From Paraglaciecola marina (GTDB taxonomy: Bacteria; Pseudomonadota; Gammaproteobacteria; Enterobacterales; Alteromonadaceae): a stretch of 64,000 nt of DNA. The stretch spans positions 60,004 through 124,003 of the forward strand of contig NZ_SAIS01000013.1 in the NCBI RefSeq assembly GCF_004360155.1. Direction: 5' to 3'. The notes under the pieces were generated by a model. That model worked only from the letters and a program-made list of their open reading frames with translations. It was not told the DNA's origin and ran no database searches. The translations under genes and the position numbers were made by a program. Shown piece after piece: positions 34,630-43,978 of this stretch; the first letter of the stretch is position 1; every line of letters starts with the position of its first letter.

Positions 34630-36405
34630 TTAACCCACCTTATCGCTGTTACTACTGATTGAGGGGGCAGAACTCATTTCATTGAATGCACCGCTCGGTT
34701 CACTGGTATTGAGGCTTTGATCAATTAAAGGCGAGTCTAAAAACCGTCCCATCGCTGGGAACTTAGTTCTCAACATATCGTTTAAAAATTGCTTTTTTAT
34801 GGCCTTGTTAGTAAGAGCTGCTGAACTCCACCACCAGCCATCAGCTTGCATTTGTGTAGCGCTCGCAACAAAGCGCTCAATGACTTGCTGAAACTCTTGG
34901 TCGGTATAGCTTAAGTTCATGATGAAGCGGCCTGTACCCGTCCAACTTAGTTCTAGGCCTGCATCTTTAAGATAGAACTGCAGCATCCAGTTGTAACGAC
35001 TCGGCTGGGTATAAATCACAGATAAAATAGAATGCATATTGGTGATTTGAATGGGCAACTTGGCAGCCGATAATGCTTGGTTGAACTTAGCGACCCTGCT
35101 GTTCCACACCTGTTCGGCTTTGGCGTAAATCTCTTGAATGTTTGGCTGTTGCACCCGAGTAAGAAATTCGTTCATGGCAGCGATAACATAGGGGTGTGAG
35201 TTAAAGGTCCCTCTAGCAAAAGACACATCCACCGGCTTGTCATCTTTAAAGCGTTTCATTAATTGGTGAGTGCCTGTCACTACACCTACCGGAAAACCGC
35301 CACCTAGGGTTTTACCATAGGTCACCATATCGGCTTGAATCCCAAAGAAACCTTGGGCACCGCGATGGCTTAACCTAAAGCCAGTAAATACTTCATCAAA
35401 AATCAGCACTATGTTTCTTTTAGTGCAAATGGCTCTTATTTTGCCGAGCCACTGTGAGTAGGCTTCTTTATCGAAATGGGTTTGCCTATCGCTTGCCACT
35501 AAAGATACATCGGACGCCGAATCAGCGTTGGGATGAAACGCCTGCAAAGGGTTAATTAACACACAAGCTATGTCTTTACGGGTATTGAGTATATGCAAGG
35601 TTTGCTCACTTAAATCAGCGAGTGTGTATACATCGTGAGTTTTACGGTTGTTACCAATGCCTGGTTGTACCCCATCCCACCAGCCGTGATAAGCACCACA
35701 TAATCGAACTAAGTGGGTTTTACCTGTGTGGTATCGGGCTAGCCTTACAGCTTGCATCACCGCCTCGGTGCCAGACATATGAAAAGAAACTTCGTCTAAA
35801 CCCGAGACTTGTTTAATTAACTCTACGTTTTCGGTAATTAACGGATGATAAGCCCCCAAAACAGGCCCAAGTACTTTGGCTTTTTCTGAGCCAACACTCA
35901 TGCATTCTTTGTAAAAATCGTAACCAAATACATTCACGCCATATGAGCCAGAAAGGTCATAACGCCAGTTGCCATCGAGATCTTTAACTTGTGAGCCTTT
36001 GGTTTCATCGGCGATAGAGCCTAAAGTAAATTCTTTTGCTAACTTGCTACGAAACGGAAAAGGAATACGGTAATGGCTAGTAAATCTAACGTCAGAGACA
36101 CTTTCTTCTAGTGGCTCATAGCGAGCAATGGTTTGGCTGCATTTAGCAGCTATGCTTTGCTGTAACCGCTGTAAGGCTGCACGGCGCTTCTCTGCAATGT
36201 CTTTAGGGGCACCATCTGAGCAAAAATAAACTGAGTCTTGATAGGTAAAATAAGGAATTTTACCGGCTATACGTCGCGACCATTTACTGTGGCCCCGTAA
36301 CGAAGGGTGTTTGGCTTTTGAAAGTTGCAGTCGAATAGCCACCTTGTAAATAAGGTAAATGCTAATCAGTGCCAAAATAAAATAGTAAATGTTAGTCTGT
36401 TGCAT
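34630..36405 (-). CDS. Membrane-anchored class III PLP aminotransferase
   Basis: A 591-residue protein. A TM helix at residues 5-24 is followed by an extension of about 100 residues and then a glutamate-1-semialdehyde-aminotransferase-like fold. PLP contacts are visible: SGTEAVMQA (211-219), CGAYHGWWDG, D337 in IFDEVFTGFR, and the Schiff-base lysine K365 in TYGKTLGGGFPVG. The anchor implies a membrane-bound or lipid-linked amine or keto substrate. It is the first gene of the four-gene operon. It is too divergent from hemL for a heme role. Confidence 0.87.
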   Translation of the reverse strand: MQQTNIYYFILALISIYLIYKVAIRLQLSKAKHPSLRGHSKWSRRIAGKIPYFTYQDSVYFCSDGAPKDIAEKRRAALQRLQQSIAAKCSQTIARYEPLEESVSDVRFTSHYRIPFPFRSKLAKEFTLGSIADETKGSQVKDLDGNWRYDLSGSYGVNVFGYDFYKECMSVGSEKAKVLGPVLGAYHPLITENVELIKQVSGLDEVSFHMSGTEAVMQAVRLARYHTGKTHLVRLCGAYHGWWDGVQPGIGNNRKTHDVYTLADLSEQTLHILNTRKDIACVLINPLQAFHPNADSASDVSLVASDRQTHFDKEAYSQWLGKIRAICTKRNIVLIFDEVFTGFRLSHRGAQGFFGIQADMVTYGKTLGGGFPVGVVTGTHQLMKRFKDDKPVDVSFARGTFNSHPYVIAAMNEFLTRVQQPNIQEIYAKAEQVWNSRVAKFNQALSAAKLPIQITNMHSILSVIYTQPSRYNWMLQFYLKDAGLELSWTGTGRFIMNLSYTDQEFQQVIERFVASATQMQADGWWWSSAALTNKAIKKQFLNDMLRTKFPAMGRFLDSPLIDQSLNTSEPSGAFNEMSSAPSISSNSDKVG

Positions 36406-36492
36406 GTGACCCGGTTAGTCGTCAGGTTTTGCATAAGCTAGCACGCTACTTTGAATAATTTATTTCAGTTTTGAGACTGTTTTATTACAGTT

Positions 36493-36519
36493 AACAATGC
36501 CCTGAAGCAGGGCATTGTT
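36493..36519 (-). terminator. Strong hairpin after the RND genes
   Basis: Perfect 12-bp stem (36493-36504 with 36508-36519) with a 3-base AAG loop just past the RND pump stop. The T-run behind it is short, so termination may be partial. It separates the RND genes from the lipid-modification operon on the same strand. Confidence 0.65.
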
Positions 36520-36538
36520 TCAGCTTGAAGTAATATGA

Positions 36539-39500
36539 TTACTCTGTAATTGCAGCTTCAGGCTTATAGGTTGCCTGATACTTTTTAGCTTCGGTTCTTG
36601 CTTTTAACGCGAGCAAACAAGGAGTTAGCACTAAGGTAAGTACTGTAGCAAAGGCCAAACCACCAGCCACTGCAGTAGCCAATTGTGACCACCATTCTGT
36701 CGATGGGCCACCTATATCTACATTACGACCAATAAAGTCGATATTGATTTGGGCCACCATAGGCAACAATCCTAAGATAGTGGTTACAGTTGTCATTAAC
36801 ACTGGGCGTAATCTTTGCGCCCCGGTGCGCAGTATCGCCTCCATGTAGGGCAAGCCCTCTTTGCGCAATATGTTGTAAGTGTCAATCAACACAATGTTGT
36901 TATTTACTACAATACCGGCCAATGAAATCACCCCAATACCCGACATAACGATGCCAAATGGTTGCTGAAATATGAGTAACCCTAAAAACACCCCTACCGT
37001 TGAAAACAGCACCGCACTTAAGATCAGAAAAGCTTGATAGAAACTATTAAATTGGGTGACTAAAATAATAGCCATCACAAATAGAGCCACTAAGAATGCA
37101 TTAGATAAAAAGGCGGTTGATTCGTCTTGCTCTTCGTTTTGACCTTTCACCATCAAGGTCACCCTTGGATCTAAATTCAAATCAGGCAGTTGTTCTTGTA
37201 ACTTAGGTAACTCGATACTCAGCAATTCGCCGGGTGCCATATTGGCTTCAACCATAAGCACACGTTGACTATCTATATGTCGAATCAAATCTGTTTTAGG
37301 TTGGGGGGTGCGCTCTACAAAGTTAGAAATAGGCACCATGCCATTGGCGGTTTTCATTCTTAACTCATCTAATTTTCCGATAAATCTGGAGTCCACTGGG
37401 TAGCGCACCAAAATATCCAATTCGTCGTCTACGTCATCAGGGCGATACTCCCCTATTTTTAAGCCGTTCGTCACAAGTTGTACTGTGCTTCCCACCAAGG
37501 TGGCATCTGCTCCAAACCTAGCTGCATCGCTTCTGTTGACCTTAAGCTGCCATTCTATTCCCGGTTTTGGCGCAGTATCACTTACCGCATTAAACTTATC
37601 GTTTGCATCTAGCGCCGCTCTGACTTTTAAGGCCGCTTCGTCTAACAGTTCAGGAAACCTTGATGACAGCTGAATTTGCAAATCTTTACCCGACTGAGGG
37701 CCGTTTTGATCAAGTGAGATTTCGATGTCCATGCCTGCTAAGTCAGCCACTCTTTGCTGTACTTTTTTGAGCACTTCATCTGAATGTACCCGTAAATGCC
37801 AATCAACTAAATTAAGGCGTAAGTAACCTACTCTATCGGTACCTCCACTGCGTACATATAAGGTTTCTATCTCTTCCATATCAAGCAGTCTGTCTTCAAC
37901 CTTTTTGACAACTTGGTCTTTTTCATAGATAGACATATCACCAGCACTGCGAACCGTAATATTAATGCCTTTTACATCTACATTAGGGAAAAACTGTGTA
38001 CCTAAACCAGACATGTAATAGGCGCTAAAAGAAAGAATAGCCGCCACTATTGCCAGCAATAACATTTTCCATGGGTGGCGAATAGCGGTATCTAGTACAC
38101 GAATATATTTACCAGTAAAACCCTGTAAATTACGAATATCGCCATTTTCAGCTTCATGTATTTGTTGTTTATCAAAATCAGAAATATAACGAGGTTTTCC
38201 AAATACCCCGCCAAGCACAGGTACAAAAATTAACGCCATAAGCAAAGAAGCAGACAACACCGCAATGAGGGTAAAGGGTAAATACTTCATAAACTCACCC
38301 ATCATACCCGGCCAAAACATTAGGGGGGCAAATGCAGCAAGTGTTGTGGCGGTTGATGCAATAATAGGCCAAGCCATACGCTGGGCTGCGCGGCTATAAG
38401 CAACTTTTTTATCTAGGCCTTCGCTCATGCAGCGGTCGGCATATTCAGTGACAACTATCGCCCCATCGACCAACATACCCACAGCCATAATCAGTGAGAA
38501 CAACACCACCATGTTTAAGGTGTAACCAAACAAAGAGATGATTAATATCCCTGTCAAAAAAGCACCAGGAATTGAAACCCCTACCAAAAATGCAGTACGC
38601 AGCCCTAATATTGCCACTATCACCACTGCCACTAAAATAACGGCACTGGAGACATTATTTTGTAAATCATTGAGCATGGTGTTTACTTCAATACTTTGGT
38701 CGCCTGTGTAACTGACCATAATATTCGCAGGCCAAATTGCAGAGGCTTGCGCCGCAGACACCAGCTTCTTAATGTTAGCGACTGTCTCAAGCATATTTTC
38801 GCCGGGGCGTTTTTTCACCTCTAACGACACCGAAGATTCACCGTTTAATCGAGCAAAGCTACTTGGATCTTTGTAAGAGCGCCTTACCTGAGCCACATCT
38901 TGAAAGGTGATCACGCTTTCACCTTGCACTTTTACAGGCTGCTCCATGACATCTTTTACTGATTCGAACACCGAAGGTACTTTAACCGCGAAGCTACCTT
39001 TACCGTTGTCCATAGTCCCTGCAGGAACAAGCTTGTTATTTCGTGACAATAAATTAAGAATATCGGTTTGATCTAACCCGTAAGACTCCATTAAAAGTGG
39101 GTCGACTACAATCTCAACGATATCTTCTCGGTCTCCACCTATATCGACTTCAAGCACTTCGCTCAGTCCTTCAAGGCGATTTTTTAGCTCTCGGCCAACC
39201 GTCACTAAAGCGCGCTCTGACACAGGGCCCGACAGAACTACGGTAAGCGCAGCTTTTTGCCCTGCTATCGTAACTTCATGAATAGTAGGCTCTTCTGTTT
39301 CAGAGGGGAGCTTAGCTTTGGCTACGGTGACTTTGTCGCGCACATCAGCCAAAGCGGCAGCAGAATCTAAGCCAGCTATAAATTCAAGGGTAATGCTTGC
39401 AAACCCTTCACCAGAGGTGGCGCTCATTTTTTTTAGGCCATCAAGAGAACGCAGCTCACGCTCCATAGGCTTAACCAACATGCGTTCAGAATCTTCTGGC

Positions 39501-39667
39501 GATATACCATCATGGGTAATGGACACATAGATGATAGGAATTGGTACATCTGGCTCGGCTTCTTTAGGAATATTTACGTAAGTCACCACTCCAGACACCA
39601 ACAACAACACAAATATCATCAATACCGTGCGGCTGTGACTTAAGGCTCCGGTAATAATGCTATTCAT
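36539..39667 (-). CDS. RND-family efflux transporter
   Basis: A 1042-residue inner-membrane pump of the AcrB/MdtB class, driven by protons. An N-terminal TM helix is followed by a large porter domain, a central TM block (about residues 335-480) containing the GMLVDGAIVVTEYADR motif with the conserved Asp of TM4, a second porter domain, and a final TM block (about 860-1020). Length is normal. It is coupled to the adaptor gene by a 4-base overlap. No outer membrane channel gene is adjacent, so a shared TolC is likely. The substrate cannot be told. Confidence 0.92.
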   Translation of the reverse strand: MNSIITGALSHSRTVLMIFVLLLVSGVVTYVNIPKEAEPDVPIPIIYVSITHDGISPEDSERMLVKPMERELRSLDGLKKMSATSGEGFASITLEFIAGLDSAAALADVRDKVTVAKAKLPSETEEPTIHEVTIAGQKAALTVVLSGPVSERALVTVGRELKNRLEGLSEVLEVDIGGDREDIVEIVVDPLLMESYGLDQTDILNLLSRNNKLVPAGTMDNGKGSFAVKVPSVFESVKDVMEQPVKVQGESVITFQDVAQVRRSYKDPSSFARLNGESSVSLEVKKRPGENMLETVANIKKLVSAAQASAIWPANIMVSYTGDQSIEVNTMLNDLQNNVSSAVILVAVVIVAILGLRTAFLVGVSIPGAFLTGILIISLFGYTLNMVVLFSLIMAVGMLVDGAIVVTEYADRCMSEGLDKKVAYSRAAQRMAWPIIASTATTLAAFAPLMFWPGMMGEFMKYLPFTLIAVLSASLLMALIFVPVLGGVFGKPRYISDFDKQQIHEAENGDIRNLQGFTGKYIRVLDTAIRHPWKMLLLAIVAAILSFSAYYMSGLGTQFFPNVDVKGINITVRSAGDMSIYEKDQVVKKVEDRLLDMEEIETLYVRSGGTDRVGYLRLNLVDWHLRVHSDEVLKKVQQRVADLAGMDIEISLDQNGPQSGKDLQIQLSSRFPELLDEAALKVRAALDANDKFNAVSDTAPKPGIEWQLKVNRSDAARFGADATLVGSTVQLVTNGLKIGEYRPDDVDDELDILVRYPVDSRFIGKLDELRMKTANGMVPISNFVERTPQPKTDLIRHIDSQRVLMVEANMAPGELLSIELPKLQEQLPDLNLDPRVTLMVKGQNEEQDESTAFLSNAFLVALFVMAIILVTQFNSFYQAFLILSAVLFSTVGVFLGLLIFQQPFGIVMSGIGVISLAGIVVNNNIVLIDTYNILRKEGLPYMEAILRTGAQRLRPVLMTTVTTILGLLPMVAQINIDFIGRNVDIGGPSTEWWSQLATAVAGGLAFATVLTLVLTPCLLALKARTEAKKYQATYKPEAAITE

Positions 39668-40785
39668 TGCGTAGCCTTTGAAGATAATGTTTGAGACTCT
39701 TTATAAACTTTGTCAGCATAAACCGCTTCAACTTTATCGCCATCACGTACAAAGCCATGACCTAAAGTAATCACATCGGCAGTTTCACCTAAACCCGATA
39801 ACCACACGCCTTCACTATCACTCTTTACAATATCGATGGGCACAAATTTAACATGCTCATCGACTACAACTTTAACCCCTAAATTACCATCGTCATCTAA
39901 TGTCATAACCGCTGGAGTAATATTAACAGCCCACGTTTTTTGCAGAGGTAAAGCTAATTCGGTGCTCATACCTGCAACTTGGGAGAAGTCTGGGTTTGGC
40001 ACAGCCACTTCAACTTTAAAGGTGTTAGTTCCGGCTTCAGAAACACTTGAAATATAGCGAATATTCCCTTGCAAAAAATCACCAGACACCATTCTGCCAG
40101 ATGCAGGCTGCCCCTTGGTTAAGCTCTTAATATTTGCTTCAGTGACTTGGGCGTTGATCACTAGTGGGTTTAAGTCCACCAGCTCAGCAATTTTATCGCC
40201 ATCTTTTAATAGATCGCCCACTTCAACAAAACGCTGATTTAAAACGCCATCGAAAGGCGCGATAATTTCTGCTCTGGACAATGCCAACTCATACGCTCGT
40301 ACGTCTGCTTTTGCCATTTCAAGATTAGCTGTGGCTTGTGCTAACGCGGTTTGTGACTGATAGCCTTTTTCTTTTAAAGATTGAGCACCTTTAAGCTCTA
40401 CTTCTCTTTGCTCTAAAGTTGCCTTTGCAGCCGCTAATCGACTGGCGGCATCGCTACTTTCAAGGCTAACCAACAGTTGCCCTTTACTAACACGCTCGCC
40501 TTCTTGCACATGAATAACTTCGACTAAGCCTTTTACTTCTGAACGTAAACTCGCTATTCGATTAGGCTCGGTGCGGCCATATAAAGTAATTTCACGGGTC
40601 ACTTCAGACGCCTGCATGCGCTCTACTGTCACTTTTACCAAAGCAGCATCTGCATGGGCTTTAGCTGGGGGCTTTTTATCTTCGGCAGTCAACATACCTG
40701 AGCCAACCCAAATGCATAACAACAAAAATATAATCAGCGCAATCCAAGCGGGTTGTTGTCTTAACTTAGTGAGTGTGAAGAGCAT
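39664..40785 (-). CDS. RND efflux periplasmic adaptor
   Basis: A 373-residue membrane-fusion protein with an N-terminal hydrophobic anchor (about residues 14-32). It contains lipoyl halves VQEGERVSKGQLLVSLESSD and IIAPFDGVLNQRFVEVGD, a short helical hairpin between them, a beta-barrel domain and a membrane-proximal domain. It is the first gene of the pump operon, overlapping the transporter gene by 4 bases. It is not related closely to the three ABC-type adaptors at 14-17 kb. Confidence 0.92.
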   Translation of the reverse strand: MLFTLTKLRQQPAWIALIIFLLLCIWVGSGMLTAEDKKPPAKAHADAALVKVTVERMQASEVTREITLYGRTEPNRIASLRSEVKGLVEVIHVQEGERVSKGQLLVSLESSDAASRLAAAKATLEQREVELKGAQSLKEKGYQSQTALAQATANLEMAKADVRAYELALSRAEIIAPFDGVLNQRFVEVGDLLKDGDKIAELVDLNPLVINAQVTEANIKSLTKGQPASGRMVSGDFLQGNIRYISSVSEAGTNTFKVEVAVPNPDFSQVAGMSTELALPLQKTWAVNITPAVMTLDDDGNLGVKVVVDEHVKFVPIDIVKSDSEGVWLSGLGETADVITLGHGFVRDGDKVEAVYADKVYKESQTLSSKATQ

Positions 40786-41129
40786 TAGAGATCCTTATAA
40801 AATTGACCGCGCTATATTAACTAATTTATAAAAAAGAAAGCAGTGAATTAGTGAAAGTAAATGTTACTAAATACGTATTAGATAACATGCAGCAATCTGA
40901 AAACTCAAAAACGCAAATCTAAAATCTTATTACGAGTGAAGTCCATGGATTTGATCAGTGTTTAAACAATTTAAATAATGAGTTTTGTTAACCTGTGGTG
41001 ATTATTATTTAAAGGGTATTAAATATTGAAGAATTATAAAGAACTTATGATTAGTTAAAAGAACCAATCCCCTCGCTAAGCCCTTGTTCTGTGGTATACA
41101 ATAAAATTTCAATAATTCTGGAGTGAATC
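40786..41129. other. AT-rich spacer, nothing recognised
   Basis: Divergent region between the RND operon and the SnoaL-like gene. It must hold promoters for both, but no clear operator or RNA element is seen. Confidence 0.4.
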
Positions 41130-41501
41130 ATGGCAGATCCAATAACAACTTTCTTCGATGCATGGCAATGCACTGCGTCAGAACAGCGGCTTGAAAAGTT
41201 AGATCAATCGGTTAAAGACAAGATCAAATACGATGATCCACGTACGCCACAAACAATAGATGGAAAAACAGCTTTAAATGAATATGTTGGAATGTTCAGT
41301 GCGAACGCCCCAGGCTGGTCTGCCCAAGTAGTCGGCTGCGATACCACTGCAGGTATGACACGGGCTACCGTTGCTTTTGGAGGAAAGGGGCCTGATGGTA
41401 AAGACATGATTCAACACGGCCAATACTTTATTGAAACAGAAGACGGGCTAATATCCCGCATGGTTGGCTTTGTTGGAACAGGCCCAGATCTAAAAAAATA
41501 G
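41130..41501 (+). CDS. SnoaL/NTF2-like protein
   Basis: A 123-residue protein with the length and pattern of a SnoaL-like (NTF2-fold) domain: N-terminal helices, then YDDPRTPQTIDGKTALNEYV and C-terminal strands GQYFIETEDGLISRMVGFVG. Such proteins include small isomerases, cyclases and binding proteins; no catalytic set can be assigned. A weak palindrome AGCCTTTTAAAGGCT follows the stop. It converges with the VOC lipoprotein gene. Confidence 0.75.
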   Translation: MADPITTFFDAWQCTASEQRLEKLDQSVKDKIKYDDPRTPQTIDGKTALNEYVGMFSANAPGWSAQVVGCDTTAGMTRATVAFGGKGPDGKDMIQHGQYFIETEDGLISRMVGFVGTGPDLKK

Positions 41502-41537
41502 CCTTTTAAAGGCTACTTGGGTTCCATTCAAATAGGT

Positions 41538-42020
41538 TTAATCGGCTGCAGACACATGTTGATCAACCATAATTTGGTTACCATCAGGATCTTCAATAAT
41601 AAAATATGCAGGTCCAGTGGTTGATTCGTCAGCCTCAGTTAGCGGTGTAATACCACTTGCTTTTAACGTACTTTGAAGTTCACGAACATCAGTGAAGTTA
41701 GCAAGCTTATTGCCATTGTTATCCCAGCCGGGGTTAAATGTTAATATGTTATCTTCGAACATGCCCTGAAACAAACCTATGATAGTTTGTTCGTTTTGAA
41801 GCACTAACCAATTTTGAGCCTGATCCCCCCCTCGTACCGTAAAACCTAGCTTTTCATAAAAGACTCTAGATTTTTCAATATCCTTAACAGTGAGACTGAC
41901 AGAAAAATTACCTAATTTCATAGCTGATTCACCTATATGAGTTGATGTTTGGGAAACTGGTGCTGTTACACAACCAGTTAAGAAAACTACAAATAATAAA
42001 ATATATAACTTAGCTTTCAT
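41538..42020 (-). CDS. Lipoprotein with VOC (glyoxalase-like) domain
   Basis: A 160-residue protein. The N-terminus is a lipoprotein signal (hydrophobic residues 4-16 with lipobox FLTGC). A vicinal-oxygen-chelate domain follows: SLTVKDIEKSRVFYEKLGF near residue 45 and FIIEDPDGNQIMVDQH at the end. VOC domains are normally cytoplasmic glyoxalases or resistance proteins; the lipid anchor places this one in the envelope. An internal ATG at residue 34 (MKLGNFSVSL) could give a soluble form. Function unknown. Confidence 0.8.
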   Translation of the reverse strand: MKAKLYILLFVVFLTGCVTAPVSQTSTHIGESAMKLGNFSVSLTVKDIEKSRVFYEKLGFTVRGGDQAQNWLVLQNEQTIIGLFQGMFEDNILTFNPGWDNNGNKLANFTDVRELQSTLKASGITPLTEADESTTGPAYFIIEDPDGNQIMVDQHVSAAD

Positions 42021-42155
42021 CTTAACCTCTTAGTTTAGTTCGTCTGTATCCTGTAATGACGCAAAGTATAATTAACAAAAAACTTTAGCCATAGTGGCGA
42101 ACCAAGTTTGGCTAGCCCCATGAGCAGCTTATAAATAATTAACATTATTATTTTT

Positions 42156-42332
42156 TTATGGTGTAAATTTCTCTTGATTCAAAGTAGAAATATCAACCTC
42201 AAGTGCAGCAGCGATACATTTAAGCCATTCTAGACTTGCATTATTGCCACTTTCAATCCGTTGAATTGTGCGTACATTTAACCCTGATATTTGAGCTAAT
42301 TGCTCCTGTGAAAGACAATGACTAATGAATAG
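42156..42332 (-). pseudogene. Truncated XRE-family HTH regulator
   Basis: A frame of 58 codons without a start codon. CLSQEQLAQISGLNVRTIQR followed by IESGNNASLEWLKCIAAALE is a clear XRE helix-turn-helix up to its normal C-terminal end. The first 10-15 residues of the domain are missing. The break coincides with the left arm of an inverted repeat at 42314, so the 5' end seems to have been lost there. Confidence 0.7.
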
Positions 42333-42401
42333 TTATTTTAGAATCATTAAGTTTCTCTCTATATTCAAGAATAAAGAGTATTCATTAATTCTGTCATTGT
42401 C
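42314..42401. repeat. Inverted repeat at the XRE gene breakpoint
   Basis: GACAATGAC-TAATGAATA (42314-42331) is matched by TATTCATTA-attct-GTCATTGTC (42379-42401): 18 paired bases with one 5-base bulge and a 47-base loop. It might be a tiny mobile repeat or an RNA hairpin. Confidence 0.55.
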
Positions 42402-42972
42402 GATTACGTATTTAACCCGACATCTAACCGACTAGTTTGCTTACTAGGCATATTTTGTCCCAGTGACCGAAAGGAACAAATTTGATATTTTGGTATAACT
42501 CAATTATTCATCACTAAAATGCCACTTTTCATATTCCCACACAATAAATGTAGACTGAATAATCTGATCAATATGTTTTAATGACACAGCCTTAGCCCAA
42601 TCAGTATTAAGGCTATATAAAGTGGGTGAATATAAAAACAATTATGTAGACAAATGCTATCGTCAAGACAATATTTACTTTCACCTTCTATTTTAGAAAG
42701 TAGTTACCTCTATATTGTGACTAACAACATCTCATCTAATGACTATTGGCTAAGGGTTGTACTGACATATATCCGGCCTATTCTCAGAGTCGTATCTTCG
42801 TTTTACTGTCTGGCCTTAATGAGATCAGCAATTACCAGTCTCAAACACCCATTCGGTTTTAAAAACCTTGTCGAGTACAGACTGTTGCGAAGTGCGGGAA
42901 ATCCATTTTAAATACGGACTTACTTTTAAGTTATTGATTTTTAGCGATTTTTAAAAAACATACTTGTTAAAA
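42402..42972. other. Eroded spacer, no convincing gene
   Basis: A minus-strand frame ending at about 42510 (tail WEYEKWHFSDE, about 44 codons, no start) looks like a C-terminal gene fragment. A plus-strand frame of 85 codons (42654-42911) is hydrophobic but unrecognised and lacks a ribosome binding site. Neither is called as a gene. Confidence 0.35.
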
Positions 42973-43872
42973 TTAAAAGTATTCCTTTTTATTTTCATAA
43001 GCCTGTTTGATATGTGCAATCAGTAGCTTTAATTTCTTAGGTAAGTATTTAGTAAAAGGATAAACCCCATAAACACCGAGTTGCCTAGGCTGAAACTCAC
43101 TCAAAATTGGTACCAATGTCCCTTGTTGTAAATCCTCATAAACACAACAGCGTGGTACATAAACGATCCCAAAGCCAGCTAACGCAGCTTTACGTAATGC
43201 TTGAGCATTATTGGTGGCTAAACTACCACTGATGCGCACGCATTCTTCTACCCCATTTTTAGTAAAACGCCAATCAAACGAGCCTTGCGCTTGATAGGTA
43301 TAAGCAAGGCAATTGTGATTTTTAAGCATCTCTAAGCTTTTTATTTCACCGTGCTTTTCTACATACTTAGGGGAACAACAGACTACCCAGTTTGACTGAA
43401 TCAACGGCTTGGCAATCAGGCTTGAATCCTCTAATTTTCCTGTTCGTATAACAAGATCTAGCCCTTCTTCAAGCAAGTCAGCAAAGCCATTATCGAGTCG
43501 CATATCAACAGTAATATTGGGGTACATTTGACAAAACTCAGCGATAGCTTCTGCTAAAAGTAACTCTCCAGATATGGTTGGTACCGATATTTTAATATGG
43601 CCGCTAATGCCTTGGCTGAAGGCAGACACAGAAGCAATGGCATCACTGACTTGGCCTTCTATGTTTTTGGCATGAACATAAAGGTTTTCACCTGCTTCTG
43701 TTAAGCTAAGGCGCCTGGTTGTGCGGTGAATCAGTTGTACGCCAAGCGCTTGTTCTAGTTTACTTATTTTTTTACTTAACGCTGGGGTCGATAAGCCAGC
43801 TTTGAGTGCAGCCTTATTAAAAGAGCCGCTATCAACGACGTATACGAAGAGGGTTAAATCTGCTGAATTCAA
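42973..43872 (-). CDS. LysR-family transcriptional regulator
   Basis: A 299-residue regulator. The N-terminal winged helix-turn-helix (DSGSFNKAALKAGLSTPALS, then KKISKLEQALGVQLIHRTTR) is textbook LysR, with a periplasmic-binding-type effector domain from about residue 90. It is closest in style to the CrgA/DmlR-like branch. It is divergent from the alpha-hydroxy-acid oxidase gene, 106 bases apart, so it probably controls that gene in response to its substrate. Confidence 0.9.
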   Translation of the reverse strand: MNSADLTLFVYVVDSGSFNKAALKAGLSTPALSKKISKLEQALGVQLIHRTTRRLSLTEAGENLYVHAKNIEGQVSDAIASVSAFSQGISGHIKISVPTISGELLLAEAIAEFCQMYPNITVDMRLDNGFADLLEEGLDLVIRTGKLEDSSLIAKPLIQSNWVVCCSPKYVEKHGEIKSLEMLKNHNCLAYTYQAQGSFDWRFTKNGVEECVRISGSLATNNAQALRKAALAGFGIVYVPRCCVYEDLQQGTLVPILSEFQPRQLGVYGVYPFTKYLPKKLKLLIAHIKQAYENKKEYF

Positions 43873-43918
43873 AACTATTAAGCCGTTTTAAGAAATAGTT
43901 TATTATTTTATGTCGTAT

Positions 43919-43931
43919 TTATTGCAAATAA
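43919..43931. promoter_or_regulatory. Possible LysR-type binding site
   Basis: TTATTGCAAATAA is a near-palindrome of the T-N11-A type in the middle of the spacer between the LysR gene and the oxidase gene. The AT-rich context makes chance occurrence likely, so the call is weak. Confidence 0.3.
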
Positions 43932-43978
43932 AAGCATGATTATAATGAGTTATATGTTCCCTTAGAAGAAATACCATT

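Noticed and set aside
42654..42911. Plus-strand frame of 85 codons in the XRE-LysR spacer
   Set aside because: No ribosome binding site, no family resemblance, and the surrounding spacer is eroded.
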